A stretch of DNA of 64,000 bases from Lachnospiraceae bacterium (GTDB taxonomy: Bacteria; Bacillota; Clostridia; Lachnospirales; Lachnospiraceae), in NCBI GenBank assembly GCA_015057435.1, contig SVEJ01000003.1:38393-102392 (forward strand). The letters run 5' to 3'. This document shows positions 27,615 through 36,893 of this stretch, one piece after another. Positions within the stretch are counted from its first letter, which is position 1; each line of letters opens with the position of its first letter. The notes under the pieces are model-generated. The model saw nothing but the letters and a program-made list of their open reading frames with translations, searched no databases and had not been told where the DNA came from. The translations under genes and the position numbers were made by a program.

Positions 27615-29273
27615 ATGATATTAGAAATGATCAAACACATCACCCATAACTTAATATTAGCCAACGAGACTATCCGACATTTCAGACGGCAGAATCTTCA
27701 TGCGGCGTTGGGGACTATGCAAACGCTGACCAAAGGCCTCATTACCGTTGTGCAAAGCTTTATGAATGAAGAAGAGTTGCAGGCGTATGAGTTAGACATG
27801 GATAATTTTACTGTCCTTCTATCCGGTGTAATGAATGCACAGGAAAATGAAGACTATGTATTGATTGCTGACTTATTAGAACTACAGATTATTCCGTGGC
27901 TACAACAGGTGCAGGAATTGTTGATTGCGAATGCGACATTTGGTATGGATGAAGAACAGGCCAATTACAATCTCGAAGGAATCAGAAGATGCGATGCTTC
28001 TTTGGCGGCTAAGTTAGAAACGCATGTGATGCCGCAGGAATATGTGATTGAACCGACATCATCCGGATTATTTACGTTACAGGTAACAGACGCAACAGGT
28101 TCCTATTATTTTCATTCGAATAACAACCCTGTATTGGAGGGGAAGCTTTTTGCAGAGCAGTATTATTCGATTGATTATGATCATTATGTCGTGTTTGGAT
28201 TAGGCCTTGGTTATCATATTGAGGCGCTTTTGGAGTTGGATGACGGAATTTCTGTGACGATAGTGGAGCCGGATATCAATGTGATCTGTGCGGCAGTTTG
28301 TTTTGGTGATTTGTCATGGCTGCATGATAATCCGAGAGTTCATTTATTGTATGATAAAGATTATACGAAGCTGTTGAATCTGTTAGATGAGGAGATTTCC
28401 CTGGTTATCCATAATCCGTCGCTTCGTCATGTGGCAAAGCCGGAGATTAAGATACAGTTGGAAAAATTCTTCATCAGCGACAGTGGAAAGCGAAATATGC
28501 GAATACAGTTTCAGAACAATTTCCGTGATAATGTGAAAAACTGTACAAGATATATCGATGAGATACGAGAAGAATTTGAAGGTAAAAATGCAATTATTAT
28601 AGCAGCGGGACCATCGCTTGATAAAAATGTGGAATTGCTGCGGAATAAGCCGGATGGCACAGTTGTTGTGGCGGTCGGAACGGTCTTTAGCAAATTAGTT
28701 GCATTAGATATCTTGCCGGACTATGTTGTTTTTTTGGATGCGCAACCGCGTCTTTATCAACAAATTCAAGGAATAGAAACGTGTCAGGTGCCGATTATCT
28801 GTGCATCTACAGCATGTAAGCGCATTGCGCAAATGTATCAAGGAGAAAAATTCCTGATTTGCCAGGATGGTTATGATCGTGCGGAGGAATATGCGAACCG
28901 AAATGGCTACATGCTATATAAAACCGGTGGTTCTGTATCAACCATTGCGCTTGATATGTGTATTCGACTTGGTTGCAAGGAGATTGCATTTATCGGATTA
29001 GATCTTGCTTATACAGGTAATCAGTCGCATGCAAGTGACACGGCTGATGCACACGGAACGGATGCGGATGATAAGATAGAGATTCCGGCGGTTGACGGTA
29101 AAACGGTTCTTGCCAGTCGTTTGTTTGTGATGTACAGAGAGTGGATAGAGAGACGGGTTGCAGAGGAAAAAGGCAAGGTTACAGTGATTGATGCAACGGA
29201 AGGCGGTGCGTTGAAAAAAGGTATGTCTGTTATGAAACTAGAGGATGTTTTCAAACACTGGACTATGCTATAA
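27615..29273 (+). CDS. Motility-associated factor (Maf/DUF115) glycosyltransferase 2
   Basis: FEGKNAIIIAAGPSLDKNVELLRNKPDGTVVVAVGTVFSKLVALDILPDYVVFLDAQP. Confidence 0.9.
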   Translation: MILEMIKHITHNLILANETIRHFRRQNLHAALGTMQTLTKGLITVVQSFMNEEELQAYELDMDNFTVLLSGVMNAQENEDYVLIADLLELQIIPWLQQVQELLIANATFGMDEEQANYNLEGIRRCDASLAAKLETHVMPQEYVIEPTSSGLFTLQVTDATGSYYFHSNNNPVLEGKLFAEQYYSIDYDHYVVFGLGLGYHIEALLELDDGISVTIVEPDINVICAAVCFGDLSWLHDNPRVHLLYDKDYTKLLNLLDEEISLVIHNPSLRHVAKPEIKIQLEKFFISDSGKRNMRIQFQNNFRDNVKNCTRYIDEIREEFEGKNAIIIAAGPSLDKNVELLRNKPDGTVVVAVGTVFSKLVALDILPDYVVFLDAQPRLYQQIQGIETCQVPIICASTACKRIAQMYQGEKFLICQDGYDRAEEYANRNGYMLYKTGGSVSTIALDMCIRLGCKEIAFIGLDLAYTGNQSHASDTADAHGTDADDKIEIPAVDGKTVLASRLFVMYREWIERRVAEEKGKVTVIDATEGGALKKGMSVMKLEDVFKHWTML

Positions 29274-29308
29274 TGCCGGATATGCATATGAGATAAAGGA
29301 GAAACAGT

Positions 29309-30091
29309 ATGAATCAATCACAAGTTGTTAACGTATTAAAAGACCTGGCAATACAAGCAGGACAAGTAATCATGGATATCTATGACACCGATTTTTCGGT
29401 TGATTATAAGGATGATTCTTCGCCGCTTACGATGGCAGATAAACAAGCGAATGCTTTGATTGTGGAAGGATTGAAAAAGCACTTTCCGCATGCTGCGATT
29501 CTTTCAGAAGAGGTGAAAGATGATAAGAGCAGAAGAGAGAATGACTACTGTTTTATCGTGGATCCGTTAGATGGAACGAAGGAATTTGTGAAACGCAACG
29601 GACAATTTACTGTCAATATTGCGTTGGTGTATCAGCAAAGACCGATTGTGGGGGTTATCTATGTTCCGGTGACGAAGGATTTGTATTATGCGACAAAAGA
29701 AGCCGGCGCATTTAAACAGGATGGTGCTACGGGCACAATCAACGAATTGAAAGTTTCAGATAAGACGGATTCTATTATCTGGGTTGGAAGCAAGTCTCAT
29801 TCTACAGAAAAAGAGGCTGCGTTAATTGAAGCACACAAAGCTCAGATTACAGAGACAATTTCTGCGGGAAGTTCGTTGAAAGGTTGTCTTGTGGCAGAGC
29901 AAAAAGCGGATGTCTATTATCGGTTTGGTCTTACATGTGAGTGGGATACGGCGGCAATGCATTGTATTGCCGAAACTGCAGGAGCGGTAATTTGCCAGAT
30001 GGACAATACGGAGCTTCTTTATAATCGCGAAGATACACTCAATGACAAAGGATTCTATATTGTGAATTGTCCGGAGAATGTGTGGGTGTAA
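29309..30091 (+). CDS. cysQ: 3'(2'),5'-bisphosphate nucleotidase CysQ family
   Basis: SPLTMADKQAN...SEEVKDD...FIVDPLDGTKEFVKRNGQFTVNIALV. Confidence 0.85.
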   Translation: MNQSQVVNVLKDLAIQAGQVIMDIYDTDFSVDYKDDSSPLTMADKQANALIVEGLKKHFPHAAILSEEVKDDKSRRENDYCFIVDPLDGTKEFVKRNGQFTVNIALVYQQRPIVGVIYVPVTKDLYYATKEAGAFKQDGATGTINELKVSDKTDSIIWVGSKSHSTEKEAALIEAHKAQITETISAGSSLKGCLVAEQKADVYYRFGLTCEWDTAAMHCIAETAGAVICQMDNTELLYNREDTLNDKGFYIVNCPENVWV

Positions 30092-30130
30092 TGTGATTTT
30101 TCAGACACATGTCTATAATTATAAAATCTC

Positions 30131-30182
30131 TTGAAAGAGCATAAAGAATAGTGTATAGTAACTAGTTGACAAGTCAACAACT
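30131..30182 (+). promoter_or_regulatory. Promoter plus palindromic operator upstream of carboxyltransferase
   Basis: TTGAAA-N17-TATAGT (30131-30159) followed by AGTTGAC-AA-GTCAACA palindrome. Confidence 0.5.
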
Positions 30183-30212
30183 TTGGATTCGTACTTTTAG
30201 GAGGTAAGAATT

Positions 30213-31757
30213 TTGAATTGGAATGAAGCGATTGAAGAATTGGAAAGCCGTCGGGAAAAAGCACGTCTAGGCGGTGGACAGACTGCAATTGATAAGCAGC
30301 ATGAAAAAGGAAAATTAACAGCGAGAGAAAGACTTGATATATTATTTGACGAGGGAACTTTTGTTGAGATTAACGATTTGGCAGAGTCAAGAATTGATGA
30401 CTTTGGTTTGGACAAGAAGCGTGTTCCCGGAGATGGTGTCATTACAGGATATGGTAAGATTAATGGTAGAACTGTCTTTGCATCATCAGAAGATTTCACT
30501 GTAATCGGAGGAAGTCTTGGTGAGTATCATTCTCGTAAGATTGTACACATTCAGGATATGGCAATCAAGATGAAATGTCCGATTGTGACAATTAACGATA
30601 GTGGCGGAGCCCGTATTGAAGAAGGAATCGATTCTCTTAGTGGATATTCCGGAATTTTTGAGAGAAATACCATCGCATCCGGTGTGATTCCACAGATTGC
30701 AGTAATCTTAGGACCATGTTCAGGCGGAGCATGTTATTCTCCGGCTATCTGTGATTATATTTTTGTGGTAGACGAGATTAGCAAAATGTTTATCACAGGA
30801 CCACAGGTTGTAAAGACTGTTATAGGTGAAGAGTTAACAGCTGAGGAATTAGGTGGTGCGGTAACGCATGCACAGCGCTCGGGTGTTGCGCATTTCTTAT
30901 ATAAGAGTGAGAAGAACTGTCTTGGTGGTGTTAGAGAGTTACTTTCTTACTTGCCACAGAATAATTTGGATGAACTTCCGGTAAAAGAGGGAAGAATGGT
31001 TGATAATTGCAGTTGTCTAACCAATATTGTGCCGGATAATAAGAAAAAATGTTACGATGTACATGATGTAATCAATGCAATGGTAGATAGAGAGAGCTTT
31101 TTCGAAGTGCAAAAGCATTGGGCAAAAAATGCTGTCGTAGGATTTGCAAGAATGGATGGCAATCCGGTTGGATTTGTCTGCAATCAGCCTAATTTTAAGG
31201 GTGGTTCTTTGGATATTGATGCCTCTGACAAGATGGCCAGATTTATTCGATTCTGTGATTGCTTTAATATTCCATTGGTATCTTTGATTGATGTACCTGC
31301 ATTTTTGCCGGGTTCAGAGCAGGAACACAACGGAATTATTCGTCATGGTGCGAAGATCTTGTACGCATATTCAGAAGCGACAGTACCGAAGATTTCGCTT
31401 ATTATGCGTAAAGCATACGGTGGTGCATATATTGCCATGAACTCTAAGCACATGGGAGCGGATATTGTATATGCGTGGCCGATAGCTGAGATAGCAGTTA
31501 TGGGTGCAGAGGGCGCCATTAACATTATCGGTAGAAAGCAGATTCAGGAAGCTGAAGATCCGGAAGCAAAGAGAGCAGAATTAATTGAGGAATACGAAAA
31601 GAAATTCCTTAATCCATATACAGCAGCAAAACGTGGTTTCGTAGATGAAGTGATTCGTCCGGATGAAACCAGAACCAGAATTGTTGCTGCACTTGATGCC
31701 TTAAAAACAAAACAAATCAAACGTCCGTATAAGAAGCACGGAAACATGCCGTTATAA
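30213..31757 (+). CDS. Acyl-CoA carboxylase/decarboxylase carboxyltransferase subunit
   Basis: GGGQTAIDKQHEKGKLTARERLDILFDEGTFVEI; VTINDSGGARIEEGIDSL; GGAYIAMNSKHMGADIVYAWP. Confidence 0.92.
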   Translation: MNWNEAIEELESRREKARLGGGQTAIDKQHEKGKLTARERLDILFDEGTFVEINDLAESRIDDFGLDKKRVPGDGVITGYGKINGRTVFASSEDFTVIGGSLGEYHSRKIVHIQDMAIKMKCPIVTINDSGGARIEEGIDSLSGYSGIFERNTIASGVIPQIAVILGPCSGGACYSPAICDYIFVVDEISKMFITGPQVVKTVIGEELTAEELGGAVTHAQRSGVAHFLYKSEKNCLGGVRELLSYLPQNNLDELPVKEGRMVDNCSCLTNIVPDNKKKCYDVHDVINAMVDRESFFEVQKHWAKNAVVGFARMDGNPVGFVCNQPNFKGGSLDIDASDKMARFIRFCDCFNIPLVSLIDVPAFLPGSEQEHNGIIRHGAKILYAYSEATVPKISLIMRKAYGGAYIAMNSKHMGADIVYAWPIAEIAVMGAEGAINIIGRKQIQEAEDPEAKRAELIEEYEKKFLNPYTAAKRGFVDEVIRPDETRTRIVAALDALKTKQIKRPYKKHGNMPL

Positions 31758-31891
31758 ACAGCGAATGCAATTTTCATAAAGGGATACATCTTGCTTGCAA
31801 GGATGTATCCCTTTTGAAAATTATATGAGTGTAAACGTCACCGACATGAAGCGAAGCGGAATGGAGGTGCATTTGCTGTTTATAACGGCAT
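31746..31891 (+). repeat. Nested inverted repeat overlapping the stop codon of the upstream CDS, with internal terminator
   Basis: 31746-31769 ATGCCGTTATAAACAGCGAATGCA vs complement at 31868-31891 (23/24); terminator GGGATACATC-TTGCTTGCAA-GGATGTATCCC inside. Confidence 0.8.
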
Positions 31892-31970
31892 AAATTTGAC
31901 GAACGCAAGTTACAAATAAAAGTACACATCCTGCTTGCAGGAATGTGTACTTTTTTTGTGACTCATGTGA

Positions 31971-32170
31971 GTGCAAACGACACTGAGCGATTGCGAAGCA
32001 ATTGCGATGTGCGTTCGTGGCTTATAACGGCAAAGTTGAAGTCGCCAAGTGCAAACGACACTGAGCAAGCTATGCTTGCGATGTGCGTTCGTGGCTTATA
32101 ACGGCAAAGTTGAAGTCGCCAAGTGCAAACGACACTGAGCAAGCTATGCTTGCGATGTGTTCGTCGCTTA
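31971..32170 (+). repeat. Three tandem 74-78 bp hairpin units
   Basis: GTGCAAACGACACTGAGC[palindrome]GCGATGTGCGTTCGTGGCTTATAACGGCAAAGTTGAAGTCGCCAA; hairpin cores at 31985-32011, 32063-32085, 32137-32159. Confidence 0.9.
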
Positions 32171-32202
32171 TAATGGTAAAAGTAGAAAAAATTAAAAAAG
32201 TA

Positions 32203-32236
32203 TTGACAGATGGTGTGATTGGGTGTATATATACAC
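32203..32236 (+). promoter_or_regulatory. Promoter with GntR-type operator
   Basis: TTGACA-N17-TATATA with perfect palindrome GTGTATATATACAC (32223-32236) over the -10. Confidence 0.65.
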
Positions 32237-32276
32237 TATACACACTCGAGAGTTTAAAATGAAGAAAGGTATACCT

Positions 32277-32657
32277 ATGAATATTATTATTAGTAACACA
32301 AGTAGTGTTCCGATCTATGAACAGATTGAACAACAGATTAAGAACATGATTGTTTCCGGCACGTTGCAGGAAGGTGAAATGCTGCCGTCTATGCGTTTTT
32401 TGGCCAAGGAACTTCGTATCAGCCTGATAACGACCAAGCGTGCTTATGAGGAATTAGAGCGCGATGGCTTTATTGAGACGCGCGTTGGTATCGGATGTTT
32501 TGTGAAAGCAAAGAATCAGGGATTTATTCGCGAAAAAGTTATGTGTGAGATAGAAGACTATTTCGAAAATGCCGTAACAAGAGCGAAGGTTTGTGATGTT
32601 CCGTTAGAGGAACTTGTTGAAATTCTGTCCATTATATATCAGGATCACGCAAAGTAA
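32277..32657 (+). CDS. GntR family regulator (YtrA-like)
   Basis: SVPIYEQIEQQIKNMIVSGTLQEGEMLPSMRFLAKELRISLITTKRAYEELERDGFI; short form preceding ABC genes. Confidence 0.92.
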   Translation: MNIIISNTSSVPIYEQIEQQIKNMIVSGTLQEGEMLPSMRFLAKELRISLITTKRAYEELERDGFIETRVGIGCFVKAKNQGFIREKVMCEIEDYFENAVTRAKVCDVPLEELVEILSIIYQDHAK

Positions 32658-32690
32658 CAGGCATATAGTTACATGCACGGAGGAAAGAAT

Positions 32691-33569
32691 ATGGCATTAG
32701 ATTATGCAGTAGAAAATGCGATAGAAATTACGAATCTTAACAAAAGTTATAAGGATTTTTCATTAAAAGATGTAACCTTCAACGTACCAAGCGGACAGGT
32801 AACCGGTTTTATCGGACAAAATGGTGCCGGAAAGTCAACCACGATTAGAGCAATCCTTAATATGCTTAAGACAGACAGCGGAAAGATATCGGTCTTTGGG
32901 GCAGATAATTTGGAAGAAGAATTTGACATTAAGGAGAATGTGGGTGTTGTGTTTGATGACATCGGTTTTCATCCGAATCTTAAGCCGAAGCATATCGACA
33001 AGATATTAAAAGGTATGTACAAGAATTGGGATTCAGAAGTCTTCTTTGACTATCTTGATAAGTTGGGACTTCCACGCAATAAGAAAGTAAAGGATTATTC
33101 TCGTGGTATGCAGATGAAGCTTCAGATTGCAACAGCCCTTTCGCATCATGCAAAGCTTCTGGTTATGGATGAACCCACAGGAGGTCTTGATCCGATTGTT
33201 CGTAATGAGATATTAGATATATTTATGGAGTTTATCCAAGACAGTGAACATACGGTATTCTTGTCATCTCACATTATTACAGATCTTGAACGAATTGCAG
33301 ATAATATTGTGTTTATCCACAAAGGGAAGATTCTTCTTGCTGAGGCTAAGGATCAGGTAGCAGAACGCCATGGTATTTTGAAATGTTCAAAAGAGCAGTT
33401 TGCTACGGTTGATGAAGCGGATGTAATCGGGTACAGAAAGTCTTCTTTCGGTATTGAAGCACTAGTAGGAGATTTGGAAACATGTCAGACAAAGTATAAG
33501 GGAATGTTTTGTGAAAAGACTTCGCTTGAAGAAATTATGTTGTTCTATGTAAACAACACCGAAATCTAG
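32691..33569 (+). CDS. ABC transporter ATP-binding protein
   Basis: GFIGQNGAGKSTTIRAILNML, DYSRGMQMKLQIATAL, LLVMDEPTGGLDP. Confidence 0.95.
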   Translation: MALDYAVENAIEITNLNKSYKDFSLKDVTFNVPSGQVTGFIGQNGAGKSTTIRAILNMLKTDSGKISVFGADNLEEEFDIKENVGVVFDDIGFHPNLKPKHIDKILKGMYKNWDSEVFFDYLDKLGLPRNKKVKDYSRGMQMKLQIATALSHHAKLLVMDEPTGGLDPIVRNEILDIFMEFIQDSEHTVFLSSHIITDLERIADNIVFIHKGKILLAEAKDQVAERHGILKCSKEQFATVDEADVIGYRKSSFGIEALVGDLETCQTKYKGMFCEKTSLEEIMLFYVNNTEI

Positions 33570-33581
33570 GAGGTGGAGTTT

Positions 33582-34292
33582 GTGTCAGGATTACTCTATA
33601 AAGATTTTATCCTTATTAGAAAAAATATAATTGTTGGATTGGTATCCATTGCAGGTGGAGTGCTATTTGCAATTATATTTATACTTGGTATGAATATTGG
33701 TAATTTTCAGGAATTTAAGGAATTGCCGGATGTATATAATCTCTTTTTTAAAGGAACCATTTTTACGCTTTGTTTAGGTGGAATTAGCGTGGCTTTAACC
33801 AGTTCTTCCTCGATAGAACAGGATCATAAAGCAGAGTGGTACAAGGTACTTTATTCATCGCCAATTAATATATGGAAGGAGATTTTTTCGAGATATATAA
33901 TGGCGTTTTTAGTGAATACGCTTATGTGTACCTGGGCAGGAGTTTTGCTTCCGTTCGTATATATGGTGGGAAATGAAAAGTTTGGATTCGTTGAGTTTAA
34001 AACAGTCATATACTGTTGGATTATTGGAATCCTTGTTATTTTAATTCGGTTACCAATCGATATTGTTTTTTCTGCAAGAATGAGTGTTGTGATATCTTGC
34101 TCCTTGATGTTCATTTTTTTGGTTGCATTTATGGTTTGGTTAACCGGTTTACAGGAAATGGAACAGATGATTATAACAGCCGTTGGTTGGATTGATTGGA
34201 TTTATAATCATGCAGTACTGCTTGTGACAGCGGTGGTTGTGGCGTCCTTTGCTTTCTCGTATTTTGGAAAGAAAAATAGGAGGTGGGCATAA
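33582..34292 (+). CDS. ABC-2 type permease 1
   Basis: Begins VSGLLYKDFILIRKN; multiple TM segments; follows ATPase. Confidence 0.75.
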   Translation: MSGLLYKDFILIRKNIIVGLVSIAGGVLFAIIFILGMNIGNFQEFKELPDVYNLFFKGTIFTLCLGGISVALTSSSSIEQDHKAEWYKVLYSSPINIWKEIFSRYIMAFLVNTLMCTWAGVLLPFVYMVGNEKFGFVEFKTVIYCWIIGILVILIRLPIDIVFSARMSVVISCSLMFIFLVAFMVWLTGLQEMEQMIITAVGWIDWIYNHAVLLVTAVVVASFAFSYFGKKNRRWA

Positions 34293-35050
34293 TGAAAGGA
34301 TTACTTTATAAAGATTTTGTGAATGCCAGGGCATATATAGCGATTGTGGTGTTTTATTTGTTCTATGTGTTTGCAATGGTTGAGGCTGTAGCATGGGATT
34401 TTACCAATGCAACCGGACTGGAGGATAAGCTTGCCATCTTGTCTGAAAATTTTATGATTCTGTTATCATGCATTGTGGTAGCTTGTCTGATCCCAACTGC
34501 TATGGCTATGACAATTTGTACCTTGGACGGCAAGACAAAATGGACAAACTATGCGCTGGCACTTCCGGGTGGATATAAGGCAGTGATTACAGAAAAATAT
34601 GTCATTAGTCTTATTGGTGATGTGGTTGCTATTATCGCAAGTTTGGCTACAGTGGCTATTGTTAAGCACTATTTTGAGGTGGAAGTAGATGGTGTGCTGA
34701 TTGAGGATGTAGGTACGGATATATTTATTGTGCTTATGCTATTGTCAGTAGGAGTGAGCCTTTTAGGCAATTCAGTTCTTCTTCCGATTATATGTAGAAG
34801 CAAAGAAAACTGGATTTATATAATCTTTTTAGTTTGTCTGGTGGTTATTATGTATGTTGGGTTTGCATATCTGAGCTTGGGAGATATCTCTTTCTTTCAA
34901 CAGGACAACCTAATGGAGAAGATTATTATGTGGATTGCAACCCATGAGAAGGAAGTATGGAGCATAAGCTATGGATTTGTAGGAGTCGGTATCGTGGCAC
35001 AGATTGCATCCTACATTGTGACGGTAAAGACATATTTAAAATATGTGTGA
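34292..35050 (+). CDS. ABC-2 type permease 2
   Basis: MKGLLYKDFVNARAYIAIVVFY; overlaps upstream stop (TAATG). Confidence 0.78.
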   Translation: MKGLLYKDFVNARAYIAIVVFYLFYVFAMVEAVAWDFTNATGLEDKLAILSENFMILLSCIVVACLIPTAMAMTICTLDGKTKWTNYALALPGGYKAVITEKYVISLIGDVVAIIASLATVAIVKHYFEVEVDGVLIEDVGTDIFIVLMLLSVGVSLLGNSVLLPIICRSKENWIYIIFLVCLVVIMYVGFAYLSLGDISFFQQDNLMEKIIMWIATHEKEVWSISYGFVGVGIVAQIASYIVTVKTYLKYV

Positions 35051-35124
35051 AACTTTTCACGTGTTGTAATTGTTAAGTAATTGGTTTATAATTTACCGTA
35101 TCACAGTATAAAAGGAGAGGAACT

Positions 35125-36153
35125 ATGAGTAAGAAACAGAACAATGGCTTAATTGTGGCAGCCGTGATTTTTGTGATAGTAGGAATCATCAGTGTGATTA
35201 CGAACACGATTTCTTCAAAATCATCCAAGCAATCAGAAGCTACAGATATTAACAAAATGATGGAAAGTCTTTACGGTACGTCGAATCAGGCGCTGTCAGG
35301 TATGCCGACGACAGAGGACTTTATCGCTGTTATGCCGATTGAAGGAACAATTCAGGCGACGGTAGCAGATAGTGGTATGTATGGAACAACACAGACATAT
35401 AACCATGACATGTTGATGGAATATGTGAATCTTTTGATCAAGAATGATCATAACAAAGGTATTGTTTTACGTTTCAACACACCGGGTGGTTCTGTCTATG
35501 AAGCAGATGAGTTATATCTAAAGCTTATGGAATATAAAGAGAAGACCGGTCGTCCAATCTGGGCTTACATGGAAAGCCAGTGTTGTTCGGGAGGCGTATA
35601 TCTTGCTGCAGCAGCAGACGAGCAATATGCGAACAGAATTACAACAACGGGTTCAATCGGTGTAATCATGTCTACATATGATATGTCAGGACTTTACGAG
35701 AAGTTGGGTATCAAAGAAGTGAATATTGTATCCGCTAAGAATAAGGATATGGGAACAGCTGCGAAGCCGATGTCTTCAGAGCAAAAAGCGATTTATCAGG
35801 CATTTGTGGATGAATACTACAATCAGTTTGTAGAGATTGTTGCCAAGGGAAGAGATATGTCTATAGATGAGGTGAAAGCGATTGCTGACGGACGTATCTA
35901 CACAGCATCCCAGGCTGTAGAGAATGGATTGATTGATGGAATTAAGTCATCAGAAGAATTTGATGCTTATGTCAAGGAAAAAAGTGGTGTAGATAACTTC
36001 TATGAGCCTTCTAAGGAGACAAACCCATTTGCGGAATTGTTCGGAATGGTATCACAGAGTAAGGAAAAATCAGAAGCAGAGGTACTGGTTGAATTAATGA
36101 ATAATTTGGGAAGTGGGGTGCCAATGTATTATGCAGAACCAATTGGAAAATAG
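35125..36153 (+). CDS. sppA: Signal peptide peptidase SppA (S49)
   Basis: GIVLRFNTPGGSVYEADELY...AYMESQCCSGGVYLAAAADEQYANRITTTGSIGVIM. Confidence 0.9.
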   Translation: MSKKQNNGLIVAAVIFVIVGIISVITNTISSKSSKQSEATDINKMMESLYGTSNQALSGMPTTEDFIAVMPIEGTIQATVADSGMYGTTQTYNHDMLMEYVNLLIKNDHNKGIVLRFNTPGGSVYEADELYLKLMEYKEKTGRPIWAYMESQCCSGGVYLAAAADEQYANRITTTGSIGVIMSTYDMSGLYEKLGIKEVNIVSAKNKDMGTAAKPMSSEQKAIYQAFVDEYYNQFVEIVAKGRDMSIDEVKAIADGRIYTASQAVENGLIDGIKSSEEFDAYVKEKSGVDNFYEPSKETNPFAELFGMVSQSKEKSEAEVLVELMNNLGSGVPMYYAEPIGK

Positions 36154-36826
36154 AGCAAATGCAGGTTTTTTGATTCGATTCATCGCGTTTGCAATAGACT
36201 GTCTGATTGCTGCATGTGTGGTATCTACGATTAAGACTCCATTTACAATGGCATCAGCAGCCGGAGTTAAGATATTTGATGCGAACTTTTTGTTTCAGTA
36301 TTCGTTTTTAGATGTGTTGGATTATGTAGGAACTGCAGCATACTTTACAATTCTTACATATACATCGCATACGACACTCGGAAAAATGTTAGTGGGAATA
36401 GAAGTTGTATCAGAAAAAGAATGGACCTTGTTGAATGTAATCTATAGGGAAACAATCGGCCGTTTCTTTTCTTCGCTTATGTGCATTGGATACTTTGCAG
36501 TAATTGTGACGAAGAACAAGCAAGGTTTTCATGATATGTTATGTGATACAAGAGTGGTATATAAGAATCTTTCGCCACGCAAGAAGGAAGAATCGGACGT
36601 GATGTCGAATGAGGCACCTATTCCGACAGCAATTTTGGATGATGAAATCATTGATGATGAGGACGCACCATTCGAGCCGATGAGTCGGGAATCACATGAG
36701 GAAATGATTCATGAACCGGTTGAAACATTAAAAGAAGAGATTGTGAAACCGCAGATCGAAGAAAAGCAGGAATATAAAGCACCGACATATTATGCGATGC
36801 AGCCAACTGATAAAACAGAAGAATAG
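36131..36826 (+). CDS. RDD family membrane protein
   Basis: NAGFLIRFIAFAIDCLIAACV...TLGKMLVGIEVVSEKEWTLLNVIYRETIGRF. Confidence 0.8.
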   Translation: MQNQLENRANAGFLIRFIAFAIDCLIAACVVSTIKTPFTMASAAGVKIFDANFLFQYSFLDVLDYVGTAAYFTILTYTSHTTLGKMLVGIEVVSEKEWTLLNVIYRETIGRFFSSLMCIGYFAVIVTKNKQGFHDMLCDTRVVYKNLSPRKKEESDVMSNEAPIPTAILDDEIIDDEDAPFEPMSRESHEEMIHEPVETLKEEIVKPQIEEKQEYKAPTYYAMQPTDKTEE

Positions 36827-36842
36827 TAATGCATAAAAAATA

Positions 36843-36893
36843 AAATGCCGTCAATCCTATTGATATCAATAATAGGATTGGGGGCATTTTTTT
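36843..36893 (+). terminator. Intrinsic terminator
   Basis: AAATGCCGTCAATCCTATT...AATAGGATTGGGGGCATTTTTTT. Confidence 0.8.

Noticed and set aside
9298-29273. Whole island as a type I/II polyketide or NRPS cluster
   Set aside because: No multimodular synthase, condensation domain or KS-alpha/beta pair; genes fit sugar tailoring with single-step acyl chemistry better.
30213-31757. Full acyl-CoA carboxylase operon
   Set aside because: Only the carboxyltransferase subunit is present; no biotin carboxylase or biotin carrier gene was found nearby.
31971-32170. CRISPR array from regular 74-78 bp repeats
   Set aside because: Units are near-identical throughout with no unique spacers of constant length, and no cas genes are present.
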